Below, piece after piece: positions 46,201 to 53,244 of a DNA stretch of 64,000 nt (position 1 is its first letter; every line of letters begins with the position of its first letter). The notes under the pieces were generated by a model. That model searched no databases, was not told where the DNA came from, and saw only the letters and a program-made list of their open reading frames with translations. Both the position numbers and the translations under genes were made by a program. This stretch comes from Bacteroidales bacterium (lineage in GTDB: Bacteria; Bacteroidota; Bacteroidia; Bacteroidales; F082). The stretch spans positions 62,001-126,000 of the forward strand of contig JAUXMV010000016.1 in the NCBI GenBank assembly GCA_030683155.1, read 5' to 3'.

Positions 46201-47320
46201 CCTGAATGGCCCCACTGCCAACAACGACATCGCTACAGGTATTAAAAATCAGCCACTTGACATCAATGTACTGACCAACGACCTGCCAGGCGATTCGCCT
46301 ATCAATCCTGCAAGTGTAGAGATTGTGGAAGGCACCACACCGAACCCTTCTACTCAGGGCAGCCTGTCGGTTGACCCTGCCACAGGATTAATAACTTTTT
46401 TGCCGGCTCAAAACTTTACTGGTACAGTAATTACACAGTATTCAATAAGAGACATGAACAACATCCCAGCCCAGGCACAGCTTACCATCAATATCATAGA
46501 ACCGCTTACAAACTATTATCCCGCTAATGGCCCCGGAACACTCGCCTTTGAAGACCTTTGGCCCGGTAAGGGCGATTACGACTTCAACGACCTTGTGGTT
46601 GATTACCGTTTCGAATTGATTTCCGACTTTTCCAACCATATGGTAATAGCCAAAGCTACTTTTACGATCAGAGCTTTTGGAGCATCTCTCGAAAACGGGT
46701 TTGGTTTTCAATTACCTGCTTCGGTCAACCATTCGAATATTTCGGTCTCAGGCTCTCTTCTCACCGAAGGATTTATACAACTCAATGCCAGTGGATTGGA
46801 GGAAGGACAAGATAAGCCAACCATCATTGTTTTCGATAACGCCTTTGCCCAAATGCAGCATCCTGGCATTGGCACTGGCGTAAACACCGACCCTGATGCA
46901 CCATATGTTGATCCGGTGACTATACAGATCGAAATACAGTTTGTACCAGGAACCACCAGCATTAACGACCTTAACATTGCGGCATTCAATCCTTTCCTGA
47001 TTGTGAACAAAGTTCGCGGACACGAAATTCATTTACCTAATTATCTGCCCACATCCAAAGCCGATTTATCCCTGTTCGGGAAGTGGGAAGATGCAAGCAG
47101 GCCTCAACAAGGCAAATTTTATGTTACAGTCAATAACCTGCCTTGGGCAATCAACCTTTACGAAAGCTTCGACTATCCAATAGAAAAAAGAGACATCACA
47201 CATGCCTACCACAAGTTTGTTCCCTGGGTAGTAAGCAGTGGCGTTCAGTTCCCCGACTGGTATAAAAACCTGACAGGATACAGAAACAACAGCCTGATTT
47301 ATCAGGTGCCAACAAAATAA
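43229..47320 (+). CDS. LruC/DUF4842 domain surface protein with six DUF11 repeats, cassette 4
   Basis: 1363 residues, the largest of the set. Signal peptide to A19 (GISMKAQ); N-terminal beta-rich region (20-275) starting WTSINSGDWQNPAIWSTSGG, a motif common at the start of Bacteroidota surface proteins; six DUF11 repeats of about 118 residues between 282 and about 988, each with (C/S/A/I)DL-type entry, a GxxxxYTIxVxNNGP-like strand and a DPNxxNN end; a cadherin-like/Ig-like domain (about 990-1090); LruC domain from about 1093. DUF11 tandems form long stalks. This is the only cassette without its own lipoprotein gene or sigma-54-like motif. Its C-terminal part is the most diverged (KRDITHAYHKFVPWVVSSGV). 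Confidence 0.88.
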   Translation: MKRIIIICILAIIGISMKAQPTWTSINSGDWQNPAIWSTSGGAYGTPPPTLSSNMKVIVSGHSVTQYSSYIQLNNDARLEIINGGRLRVVNNVLIQSGGNTLFKIDNGSFEVSSSSYSAHYIRLENGTIEWSDAIVRSGGYLYSGNIRASLNNVCVSSASWMHWSGIGTSSNFSTMNNVGLYAATHVSDQLMISSSFLNLNNLKLFIGNPGNLSFNNSTLTGSIYSIYLANGQINSNSLLGTPQLSYWCAGGTPNLSVFSGSRIQNCGIAISQPCGPQQPPCDVSVTKIASNQNPGAGQQMNFLLKVANNSPFVARSIRVHDLVPAGYELQNFSPQVGSWNNPYWIIGDLNSYAEVQAFVYVRVKSSGDYTNTASLSPTGSYYTDLVTANNQSSVTPNVQATSDLQITKVVDNQYPQVNQNITYTIQVKNNGPGVPANITVTDFLPSGLQYYSHTVNMGGFSPSTWSITGFQLNPGQTATLSLVARVLPNGNYVNSATVQSELTDPNTANNTASVEIFPLKADLELSITADNMQPLTGSNVTLTLQVKNNGPSNASQVQVSYPFPSGLQYVSATPAQGTAGSSSWNVGTLNQGATTTLNLVAKVMPTGNYTFQSFANAPLHDPNTANNQASLTLQPIQNCDLKIQKTVSNATPIYGSHVSFNINVWNQSISNATGVIVTDVLPTGYTFVNAQTNFGTWSDSQWNIGIMPGGSSASMQIIAIVNTTGDYTNTATISGNQPDPDPSNNTSSASVSPILTSDLSLFISPSNPNPTVGEEITYTIIARNFGPNPATGTLANFNWPLSVFVSANASNGTYSDGQWLIGDMFSSNSDTLTVVLRPQMPGMFAIQGNISCTNGDHHLLNNNPVVHLIVQNAIDLLITKQVSNPTPNVGSNINFQILIGNTGNLEATNVVVVEDIPDGYELVSFNVTDGTWSAPNWTIPLLPPGQARTMVLTVKVLPSGHYINTVTASASQTDPNPGNNIAVAEVFPIPLNGPTANNDIATGIKNQPLDINVLTNDLPGDSPINPASVEIVEGTTPNPSTQGSLSVDPATGLITFLPAQNFTGTVITQYSIRDMNNIPAQAQLTINIIEPLTNYYPANGPGTLAFEDLWPGKGDYDFNDLVVDYRFELISDFSNHMVIAKATFTIRAFGASLENGFGFQLPASVNHSNISVSGSLLTEGFIQLNASGLEEGQDKPTIIVFDNAFAQMQHPGIGTGVNTDPDAPYVDPVTIQIEIQFVPGTTSINDLNIAAFNPFLIVNKVRGHEIHLPNYLPTSKADLSLFGKWEDASRPQQGKFYVTVNNLPWAINLYESFDYPIEKRDITHAYHKFVPWVVSSGVQFPDWYKNLTGYRNNSLIYQVPTK

Positions 47321-47345
47321 AATTAAGCGTTTTATATTTCTAAAA

Positions 47346-47379
47346 CCTCAAAGGCTTGATTGCCTTTGAGGTTTTTTTT
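47346..47379 (+). terminator. Cassette 4 terminator
   Basis: CCTCAAAGGC / GCCTTTGAGG stem with a 6-nt loop and a T8 tail; flanking bases match cassette 1 most closely. Confidence 0.9.
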
Positions 47380-47493
47380 GCTATTTTGAGCAATTTCTCT
47401 TAATTATAGAATTTTGATCCAATTATAGACTTTCTAATAACACATCGTTTTTTTAAATCATTGATTATGTGTTATATATATCAAATTCTTTTT

Positions 47494-47510
47494 ATGGCAT
47501 AACATTTGAA
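47494..47510 (+). promoter_or_regulatory. Sigma-54-like promoter motif, cassette 5
   Basis: ATGGCATAACATTTGAA, -12 position 26 nt before the ATG. Nearly the same as the cassette 3 motif although the surrounding sequence is different. Confidence 0.5.
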
Positions 47511-47534
47511 ATTGTAAAACAAAACCTTTGAATT

Positions 47535-47897
47535 ATGAAAAAGATAGCATTTCTCCTAGCAATTACACTTACTGTTGTTTTTACTTCATGTAAGAAAGAC
47601 CGTTTTGATTACAACGAACCAAAACCAGAGAACATGGAAGAGCTTACTATTCCTTCAAGTTTCGACTGGAAAACCACAAAAGACATTCAGCTTACACTAA
47701 CAGCACAAAGCAATGGTATTGTTGAAGTTACCAACAGCCAAGGCATCGCTTTCCAGAAAGCATTTTTAATGCCCAATCAGCCATATACGATGAAGCTGAC
47801 AGTCCCTTCCTATGAAAAAACTGTGAAACTTAAATTTCTTGGACAAGAGGCAAGTCTCGAATTGGGAACTGCAAATCTAAGTTACCAGTTCAATTAA
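47535..47897 (+). CDS. Small lipoprotein of the LruC cassette (cassette 5)
   Basis: 120 residues, lipobox FTSC (C19), mature start CKKDRFDYNEPKPENMEELT. Conserved core as in cassette 3 (IPSSFDWKTTKDIQLTLTAQ; KLKFLGQEASLELGTANLSY). The gap to the large gene is longer here (110 nt) and contains a possible -7 box, so the two genes may also be expressed separately. Confidence 0.8.
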   Translation: MKKIAFLLAITLTVVFTSCKKDRFDYNEPKPENMEELTIPSSFDWKTTKDIQLTLTAQSNGIVEVTNSQGIAFQKAFLMPNQPYTMKLTVPSYEKTVKLKFLGQEASLELGTANLSYQFN

Positions 47898-47975
47898 ATA
47901 TGTGATCAATTTGTTTTCTGAATATTATTCAAAAACAAAAAAGATCTAATTATCTGAAACTTGAATATTTAAGTG

Positions 47976-47983
47976 TATTTTTG
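47976..47983 (+). promoter_or_regulatory. Possible -7 box before the cassette 5 LruC gene
   Basis: TATTTTTG fits the Bacteroidota housekeeping -7 consensus TAnnTTTG, 25 nt before the ATG at 48008. No clear -33 element at the usual distance. Confidence 0.3.
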
Positions 47984-48007
47984 AGCAACAAATTAAAACC
48001 CAATAGT

Positions 48008-51000
48008 ATGAAGAAGCAACTAAATCCTAAAGGCGCGTTACTTTTTCTGGCCTTTATTCTCACCACCCTTACTTCCCAAGGTCAATTATTGCTGGAAGAA
48101 AACTTTAGCTATAATACTGGAAGTCTTTTAACCAACAATGGGTGGTCTGGTCATAGCGGAACTGGCACCAACGATGTCTATGTAACCACTCCTACAATTT
48201 CCTATGCGGGATATCTTTCTTCCGGCATTGGCAATCAGGCGATATTGCTATCGAACGGTCAGGATGTAAACAAATCATTTTCTCAACAAACTTCAGGAGT
48301 AGTTTACATATCGTTTCTGGCCAATATTTCTTCTGCTTCAACAGCAGGCGACTACTTTTTCCATCTCGGAAGAACTGTGATCGGAACAGATTTCAAAGGC
48401 CGCATTTTTGTGAAAAGAAACACTTCCAACAAACTTGCGTTTGGTGTTGCACAAAATACCACAACAGCAAATTATTCGGATTTCATTTACGACCTAAACA
48501 CAACTTATTTAATTGTCCTGAGATACAATATAGTTGATGGAAGCAGCAATGATTTTTCAGAAATTATCATCAATCCATCCTTAAGTGGTTCATTGCCAGT
48601 TTCAGGATGGATTGCAAATACAGATGCTGCTGGAACTGACCTAACAAATGTTGGTTCTGTTGCACTCAGACAAGGCACTTCAACCACTGGCCCTTCACTT
48701 ATAATTGATGGAATAAGAGTATCAAAAACCTGGGAAGGAATCACCGGCTCAATTGATGCACCTGAAATTTCAGCAAGCCCTGAAAGTCTTTCAGGATTCA
48801 GTTATATTGTGGGTAAAGGACCATCATCAGCGCAAGGTTTTGTTATCAACGGAAGTAATCTAGTCGGCAACATAACGATAACTCCACCAGCAAACTATGA
48901 AATCTCGACAGAAAGCGGTAGTTCGTTTGTGCCGACAAATCAGATTGTTGTAGCCCCCACTTCCGGAAGCGTAATAAATAAAACAATCTATAGTCGTCTG
49001 AAAGCCGGCCTTGCAGTTGGAGACTATAGCTCACAACTTATTTCAATCAGCACTTCTGGCGCAACTTCAATTTCGGTGAGTTGCAGCGGAACAGTTTTAC
49101 CAACACCAGAACCGGTAAATCACGTAATAAGTTTTTCTGCCAATGCTGTTTCAACAAATCAGATTGATTTGAGTTGGCTTGACGGGACTTCACCGGCAGA
49201 GGGCTATTTAATTAAAGGAAGCGAAACGAGTTTTGAAGCGATAACCAATCCAACAGATGGTATTGCTGAGCCCAACGGATTCTTAGTCAATAACGTCGCT
49301 GCTGGCACTCAAGGTTTTTCATTCACAGGACTAAACTCTAACTCAAACTACTTTTTCAAGATATTCCCTTACAATGGAAATGGCATAAACATCAATTACA
49401 AAACAAATCAGACTGTCCCGCAATCATCTGCAACAACTCTTGGAAGTCCTTCAGTAAATGAAATCATCGTTCCAAGATATATTCAAGGAAAAAAGGAACC
49501 AAATAACGAAAGAGTTCCATTTGCATGCAGGTTAGAATTGATAAATCTTTCACCAAATACAACCTACAGATACATCAATCAGGTTGTGCTTGCGTCGGAT
49601 GGCCCAACTTTCCCTGGAGCAGCCAACAGCATCTATGTCAATGCAGATAATACGTTTACCAGAACCAACAATGCAGCTTTATCAATACCAGGCAATTACG
49701 GTGAATTCACAACAAATGCTTCGGGCAGCTATACGGGCAGGTTTATAACTGAGCCAACCGGTAATGACAGATTCATGGCAGGCAATGAGTTGTTTATCCG
49801 CATCAGACTCAATGATGGAAATAATGGCACATCTGCTGTAACTTTTGTTACAACCACTAGCCCGATTACTGTTCTTGGTTTTGGAACAACTTCCAGCGCA
49901 AATCAGGGAACTGCTGTTAGAGGAGAATCTGACGCCAGTTCAAAAAACTTCGTTTTCCTTTATGACAATGAAAGTGGCAGCGGCCGTCCTATATATGGCA
50001 CAAGCATCGAATCAACAGGAGCAGATTTCGCAGCCAACAGCTGGGCTCCTTTTTTCCGCCAGAAAGTAGTTGGCAAGAATGGTGCCTGGGGTGGAATTCT
50101 ACCCAACAGCAATGCCAATGGTGTAAAACTTATACAAGAAAGATCACTGCTTGACGGAAGTGTTGTTTCAAATAAGACCTCTGCAAATGGCATATGGGGA
50201 GCAACAAATACTGTTTCGCCAGGCGGAGGTTTATCAAATGTTTTAGTGATTGCAACCGGCCCTGTGCCTCTCACAGCAGTCGACGACAATGCTACTACCC
50301 TTATCAATGAACAAGTTTCGATTGAAGTACTTAACAATGATATAACAGGATCTACACCTATCATTTTATCAAGTATAGCTTTTGTTCCGGGAACAGGCCC
50401 AGATGCTTCAACACAGGGCACATTCAGCTTAAATCCTTCAACAGGCATCGTTACATTCACGCCAAAAACCGGATTTCTTGGAACAGTTTCAATAGACTAT
50501 CACGTTTGTGATATGAATGATTTCTGCGATGTTGCCACAATTACAGTAAATGTTATCGTTGGACTGACAAATTATTACCCTGCAATGGGGCCCGGCACTC
50601 TTGCTTTTGAAGATTTATGGCCCGGCAAAGGCGATTATGATTTCAACGATCTTGTGATTGATTATCAATTTGAACTTATTTCCAATCCATCGAATTTCAT
50701 TGAACAGATTAAAGGCGTTTTTGTGATCAGGGCTTTTGGTGCTTCGCTTGAAAATGGCTTTGGGTTCCAGTTTTCAGGAAATTTTGATCCATATGACCTC
50801 ACTGTCTCCGGTTTTAATTTATCAGAAGATTATATAGTACTTGAACCCAATGGCATAGAGGCGGATCAAACGAAGCCTACTATCATTGTATTCGACAATG
50901 CTTTTGCGTTAATGAATCATCCGGGTATTGGCACTGGTGTAAATACCGAACCAAATGCTCCATTTATAACTCCTGTTACTTTGAATATCACTATAAATTT

Positions 51001-51379
51001 CAAACCTGACACCTATAGTTATAACGACATTGATATCAGTAGTTTCAATCCATTTTTGATTGTTAACAAAAACAGAGATGTCGAAATTCATCTTCCGAAT
51101 TACCCACCTACAGATCTTGCTGATTTATCGCTTTTTGGCACATGGGACGATGACAGTGACCCATCCTCAAACAGATGGTATGTGAATGATAAAAATCTTC
51201 CATGGGCGATAAACATTTATGAATCATTTGCTTATCCGATCGAAAGACAAGATATTTTGCAAGTACACCTGAAGTTTGCCGAATGGGCCATGAGTGGCGG
51301 AACCTTGTATCCCGACTGGTACAAAAACCTGGCAGGATATAGAAACAACAGCCTGATTTATCAGGTGCCGGCAAAATAA
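48008..51379 (+). CDS. LruC/DUF4842 domain surface protein, cassette 5
   Basis: 1123 residues from ATG 48008 (a TTG 27 nt upstream is less likely). Signal peptide to about Q24; lectin-like N-terminal sandwich (LLLEENFSYNTGSLLTNNGW start); an Ig-like domain (ISASPESLSGFSYIVGKGPS); a fibronectin-III-like domain (TNQIDLSWLDGTSPAEGYLI); a further region near residues 480-740 (PRYIQGKKEPNNERVPFACR) without clear family; a cadherin-like/Ig-like domain similar to that of cassette 4; LruC domain from about 853. Lectin-like and FN3-like modules suggest glycan or matrix binding, by inference. Confidence 0.88.
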   Translation: MKKQLNPKGALLFLAFILTTLTSQGQLLLEENFSYNTGSLLTNNGWSGHSGTGTNDVYVTTPTISYAGYLSSGIGNQAILLSNGQDVNKSFSQQTSGVVYISFLANISSASTAGDYFFHLGRTVIGTDFKGRIFVKRNTSNKLAFGVAQNTTTANYSDFIYDLNTTYLIVLRYNIVDGSSNDFSEIIINPSLSGSLPVSGWIANTDAAGTDLTNVGSVALRQGTSTTGPSLIIDGIRVSKTWEGITGSIDAPEISASPESLSGFSYIVGKGPSSAQGFVINGSNLVGNITITPPANYEISTESGSSFVPTNQIVVAPTSGSVINKTIYSRLKAGLAVGDYSSQLISISTSGATSISVSCSGTVLPTPEPVNHVISFSANAVSTNQIDLSWLDGTSPAEGYLIKGSETSFEAITNPTDGIAEPNGFLVNNVAAGTQGFSFTGLNSNSNYFFKIFPYNGNGININYKTNQTVPQSSATTLGSPSVNEIIVPRYIQGKKEPNNERVPFACRLELINLSPNTTYRYINQVVLASDGPTFPGAANSIYVNADNTFTRTNNAALSIPGNYGEFTTNASGSYTGRFITEPTGNDRFMAGNELFIRIRLNDGNNGTSAVTFVTTTSPITVLGFGTTSSANQGTAVRGESDASSKNFVFLYDNESGSGRPIYGTSIESTGADFAANSWAPFFRQKVVGKNGAWGGILPNSNANGVKLIQERSLLDGSVVSNKTSANGIWGATNTVSPGGGLSNVLVIATGPVPLTAVDDNATTLINEQVSIEVLNNDITGSTPIILSSIAFVPGTGPDASTQGTFSLNPSTGIVTFTPKTGFLGTVSIDYHVCDMNDFCDVATITVNVIVGLTNYYPAMGPGTLAFEDLWPGKGDYDFNDLVIDYQFELISNPSNFIEQIKGVFVIRAFGASLENGFGFQFSGNFDPYDLTVSGFNLSEDYIVLEPNGIEADQTKPTIIVFDNAFALMNHPGIGTGVNTEPNAPFITPVTLNITINFKPDTYSYNDIDISSFNPFLIVNKNRDVEIHLPNYPPTDLADLSLFGTWDDDSDPSSNRWYVNDKNLPWAINIYESFAYPIERQDILQVHLKFAEWAMSGGTLYPDWYKNLAGYRNNSLIYQVPAK

Positions 51380-51403
51380 AAATTTCATATTTTATATTAA
51401 AAG

Positions 51404-51437
51404 CCTCAAAGAGAACAACGTCTTTGAGGTTTTTTTA
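51404..51437 (+). terminator. Cassette 5 terminator
   Basis: CCTCAAAGA / TCTTTGAGG stem with an 8-nt loop and a T7 tail. Same outer stem as the other four, different loop. Confidence 0.88.
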
Positions 51438-51567
51438 TTGAAGCAGGAATGTAATTCCAAAAACAAAAGGACTTTCGTATTGAACTAAAAATCTGGCTTT
51501 TGGCAATAATTAAGAATAATCGACTAAGAAATGTATTCACGAAAATAATATCTATTTTTGTTTGATT

Positions 51568-51996
51568 ATGGAAATGGAAAAATTACTCTTAAAAGATCCA
51601 CTCGTATATCCGGGTGAAGATATTTTGGCTCAATCACTCGGGGAAATTTATCCCGTCTATGCGGTGCTGGTAAGTACAATCACATCAACTGACTTTAATT
51701 TGGCTGTTGATTGGAATTACTATAAAGATGGAAAAGCATGGCTGTGCAAGGTTTCTTTCAAAAAGAAAACCATTTTCTGGCTTTCTGTCTGGGAAAAGCA
51801 TTTCAATGTCAGTTTCTATTTTACTGAAAAAACCAAAAGTGCAATCGAAACGATGGCTGTCAGCGAAAAAATAAAAAAGGATTTTAATCAAAGCAAAGCC
51901 ATCGGCAAGCTTATTCCACTTACTCTAAATATTGAAAAGGAAGAACAGCTTCCGGATTTACTAAAAATTGTTACCTACAAAAAACAGCTGAAATAG
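51568..51996 (+). CDS. DUF3788 family protein
   Basis: 142 residues from ATG 51568. Soluble; the pattern LAVDWNYYKDGKAWLCKVSF, KKKTIFWLSVWEKHFNVSFY and the closing PLTLNIEKEEQLPDLLKIVT matches DUF3788, a small family of unknown function related by fold to DUF1801/YdhG-like proteins. It stands alone after the cassette array. Confidence 0.75.
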   Translation: MEMEKLLLKDPLVYPGEDILAQSLGEIYPVYAVLVSTITSTDFNLAVDWNYYKDGKAWLCKVSFKKKTIFWLSVWEKHFNVSFYFTEKTKSAIETMAVSEKIKKDFNQSKAIGKLIPLTLNIEKEEQLPDLLKIVTYKKQLK

Positions 51997-52493
51997 ATAG
52001 TTCTGAGAAGTTAACATCGGAAATCCTGAGATTTTTTCAACATGCAGTATGAAAGCGATTAACTATCGTGTGTTGATTTATGGAGAATGAAAATATAACA
52101 CAAAAAATTTGTTTGAAATAACTAATACCGAAAAGCAGATTGAAGATTACACAGAACTCACACAACCAATTGATTATGAATGCGCTATTGGCATATTTTC
52201 GTAAATGAAGCATTAATAAGAAGAGTGTCATTGAGGCAAGATTCCTACGAGCTGAATCCAAACTCATCAATTTGAAGAAAGCGCTTCTGATTTTGGAACA
52301 GAATTTTTTTCACCGCTTCCAAACAAATTTTAGCCTCTCATCTAAATACTTTTTAAGAAGTTACGATGCTATTAATTACTGTTAAAAGCATTACCTGATG
52401 CAAGTTAGGTAATGAAAAAGCAGTGAGACACCCAAAGTTAATGCATCAGATAAATTTTATAGCACAAATGCTATATTTCTCTCCAAATCGGTA
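51997..52493. other. Gene-free stretch
   Basis: About 500 bp, AT-rich, no frame with plausible composition, no terminator or repeat recognised. Confidence 0.45.
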
Positions 52494-52501
52494 TATCTTT
52501 G
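52494..52501 (+). promoter_or_regulatory. Housekeeping -7 box before the copper-receptor unit
   Basis: TATCTTTG is an exact match to TAnnTTTG, 36 nt before the TTG start at 52537. The -33 element is weak. Confidence 0.4.
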
Positions 52502-52536
52502 CTTAATTGATTTATTAAAGTAATAATTCCACTTTT

Positions 52537-52908
52537 TTGAGGATTTTTATAATCATAGCAATGTTGTCCATCCTTCTTCAGTCGACTGGAAGGATGGTAA
52601 TCCTGATAAATTTCAAGATCAATCAGGCTTATATTGCTAGTGTGCTATGCGAGAACAAAGAAAAGCCTGAATTGAAATGTGACGGAAAATGTCAACTCAA
52701 TAAAAAAATGGCAGAGCAAGAGGAAACAGAAAAACAGTTGCCTCCACAAATCAAGCTAAAAGAGCTCAATCTTTTTATCAATAAATCAAAACAGGTTCTT
52801 TGCAAAAGCGAATCCACTATCATTCACACCTTTCAAATAATTACCCAGCCGCACCTTTGCAATGGTTTTAGCAAAGCTATATTTCAACCACCGGATAGCT
52901 CATTGTAA
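52537..52908 (+). CDS. Small cysteine-bearing exported protein upstream of the copper receptor
   Basis: 123 residues starting with TTG; an ATG 24 nt downstream would cut into the hydrophobic leader, so I prefer the TTG. N-terminal hydrophobic segment, then the conserved core VLCENKEKPELKCDGKCQLN with three cysteines, a lysine/glutamate-rich linker and a tail. Small proteins with a CENK..LKCDGKC core are frequent in Bacteroidota just before TonB-dependent receptors. The cysteines could bind copper; not shown. Confidence 0.6.
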   Translation: MRIFIIIAMLSILLQSTGRMVILINFKINQAYIASVLCENKEKPELKCDGKCQLNKKMAEQEETEKQLPPQIKLKELNLFINKSKQVLCKSESTIIHTFQIITQPHLCNGFSKAIFQPPDSSL

Positions 52909-53244
52909 AACTACCTCCACCCCTACTACTTAAGACTTTCTGAATAACCAGGCTTTAGCAGTTTGACTAACCTTTGCTTTCAATGGATCAAACCATGTGG
53001 TTTTGAAAGTAAATGCCAAACTTTTATTACAGGTTCTGACAGTAAATTGTAACATAGAACTGATAAAACCGGCAGGTTATGTTGCAGGTATTTCAGTGAG
53101 ATTATCAGTTGAGATTAGTCACAATTATCGTCTATTCAAAAGGGGGAAAAAGAAACCCTGTTAGAGTCATTTTGGGAGCAGACTGCACCACATTTAGCTT
53201 TAAAGGGAACGTTGACAATTACTTACGATCAAATAAAACTAACA
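52909..53244. other. Gene-free stretch
   Basis: About 335 bp between the small cysteine protein and the receptor gene. No hairpin or promoter box convincingly seen, so the two genes may or may not share a transcript. Confidence 0.4.

Noticed and set aside
33520-51379. Type IX secretion C-terminal sorting domains on the LruC proteins
   Set aside because: All five proteins end in the LruC domain itself (YRNNSLIYQVP(A/T)K); the usual type A or B sorting motifs are not seen.
48008-51379. Longer start at the TTG at 47981 for the cassette 5 protein
   Set aside because: It would place nine polar residues before a complete signal peptide and overlaps the candidate -7 box.
35344-51437. Five near-identical short repeats that could suggest a CRISPR-like or integron-type array
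   Set aside because: They are hairpin terminators with T tails located right after stop codons, 3-9 kb apart; there are no short spacers, no cas genes and no integrase.
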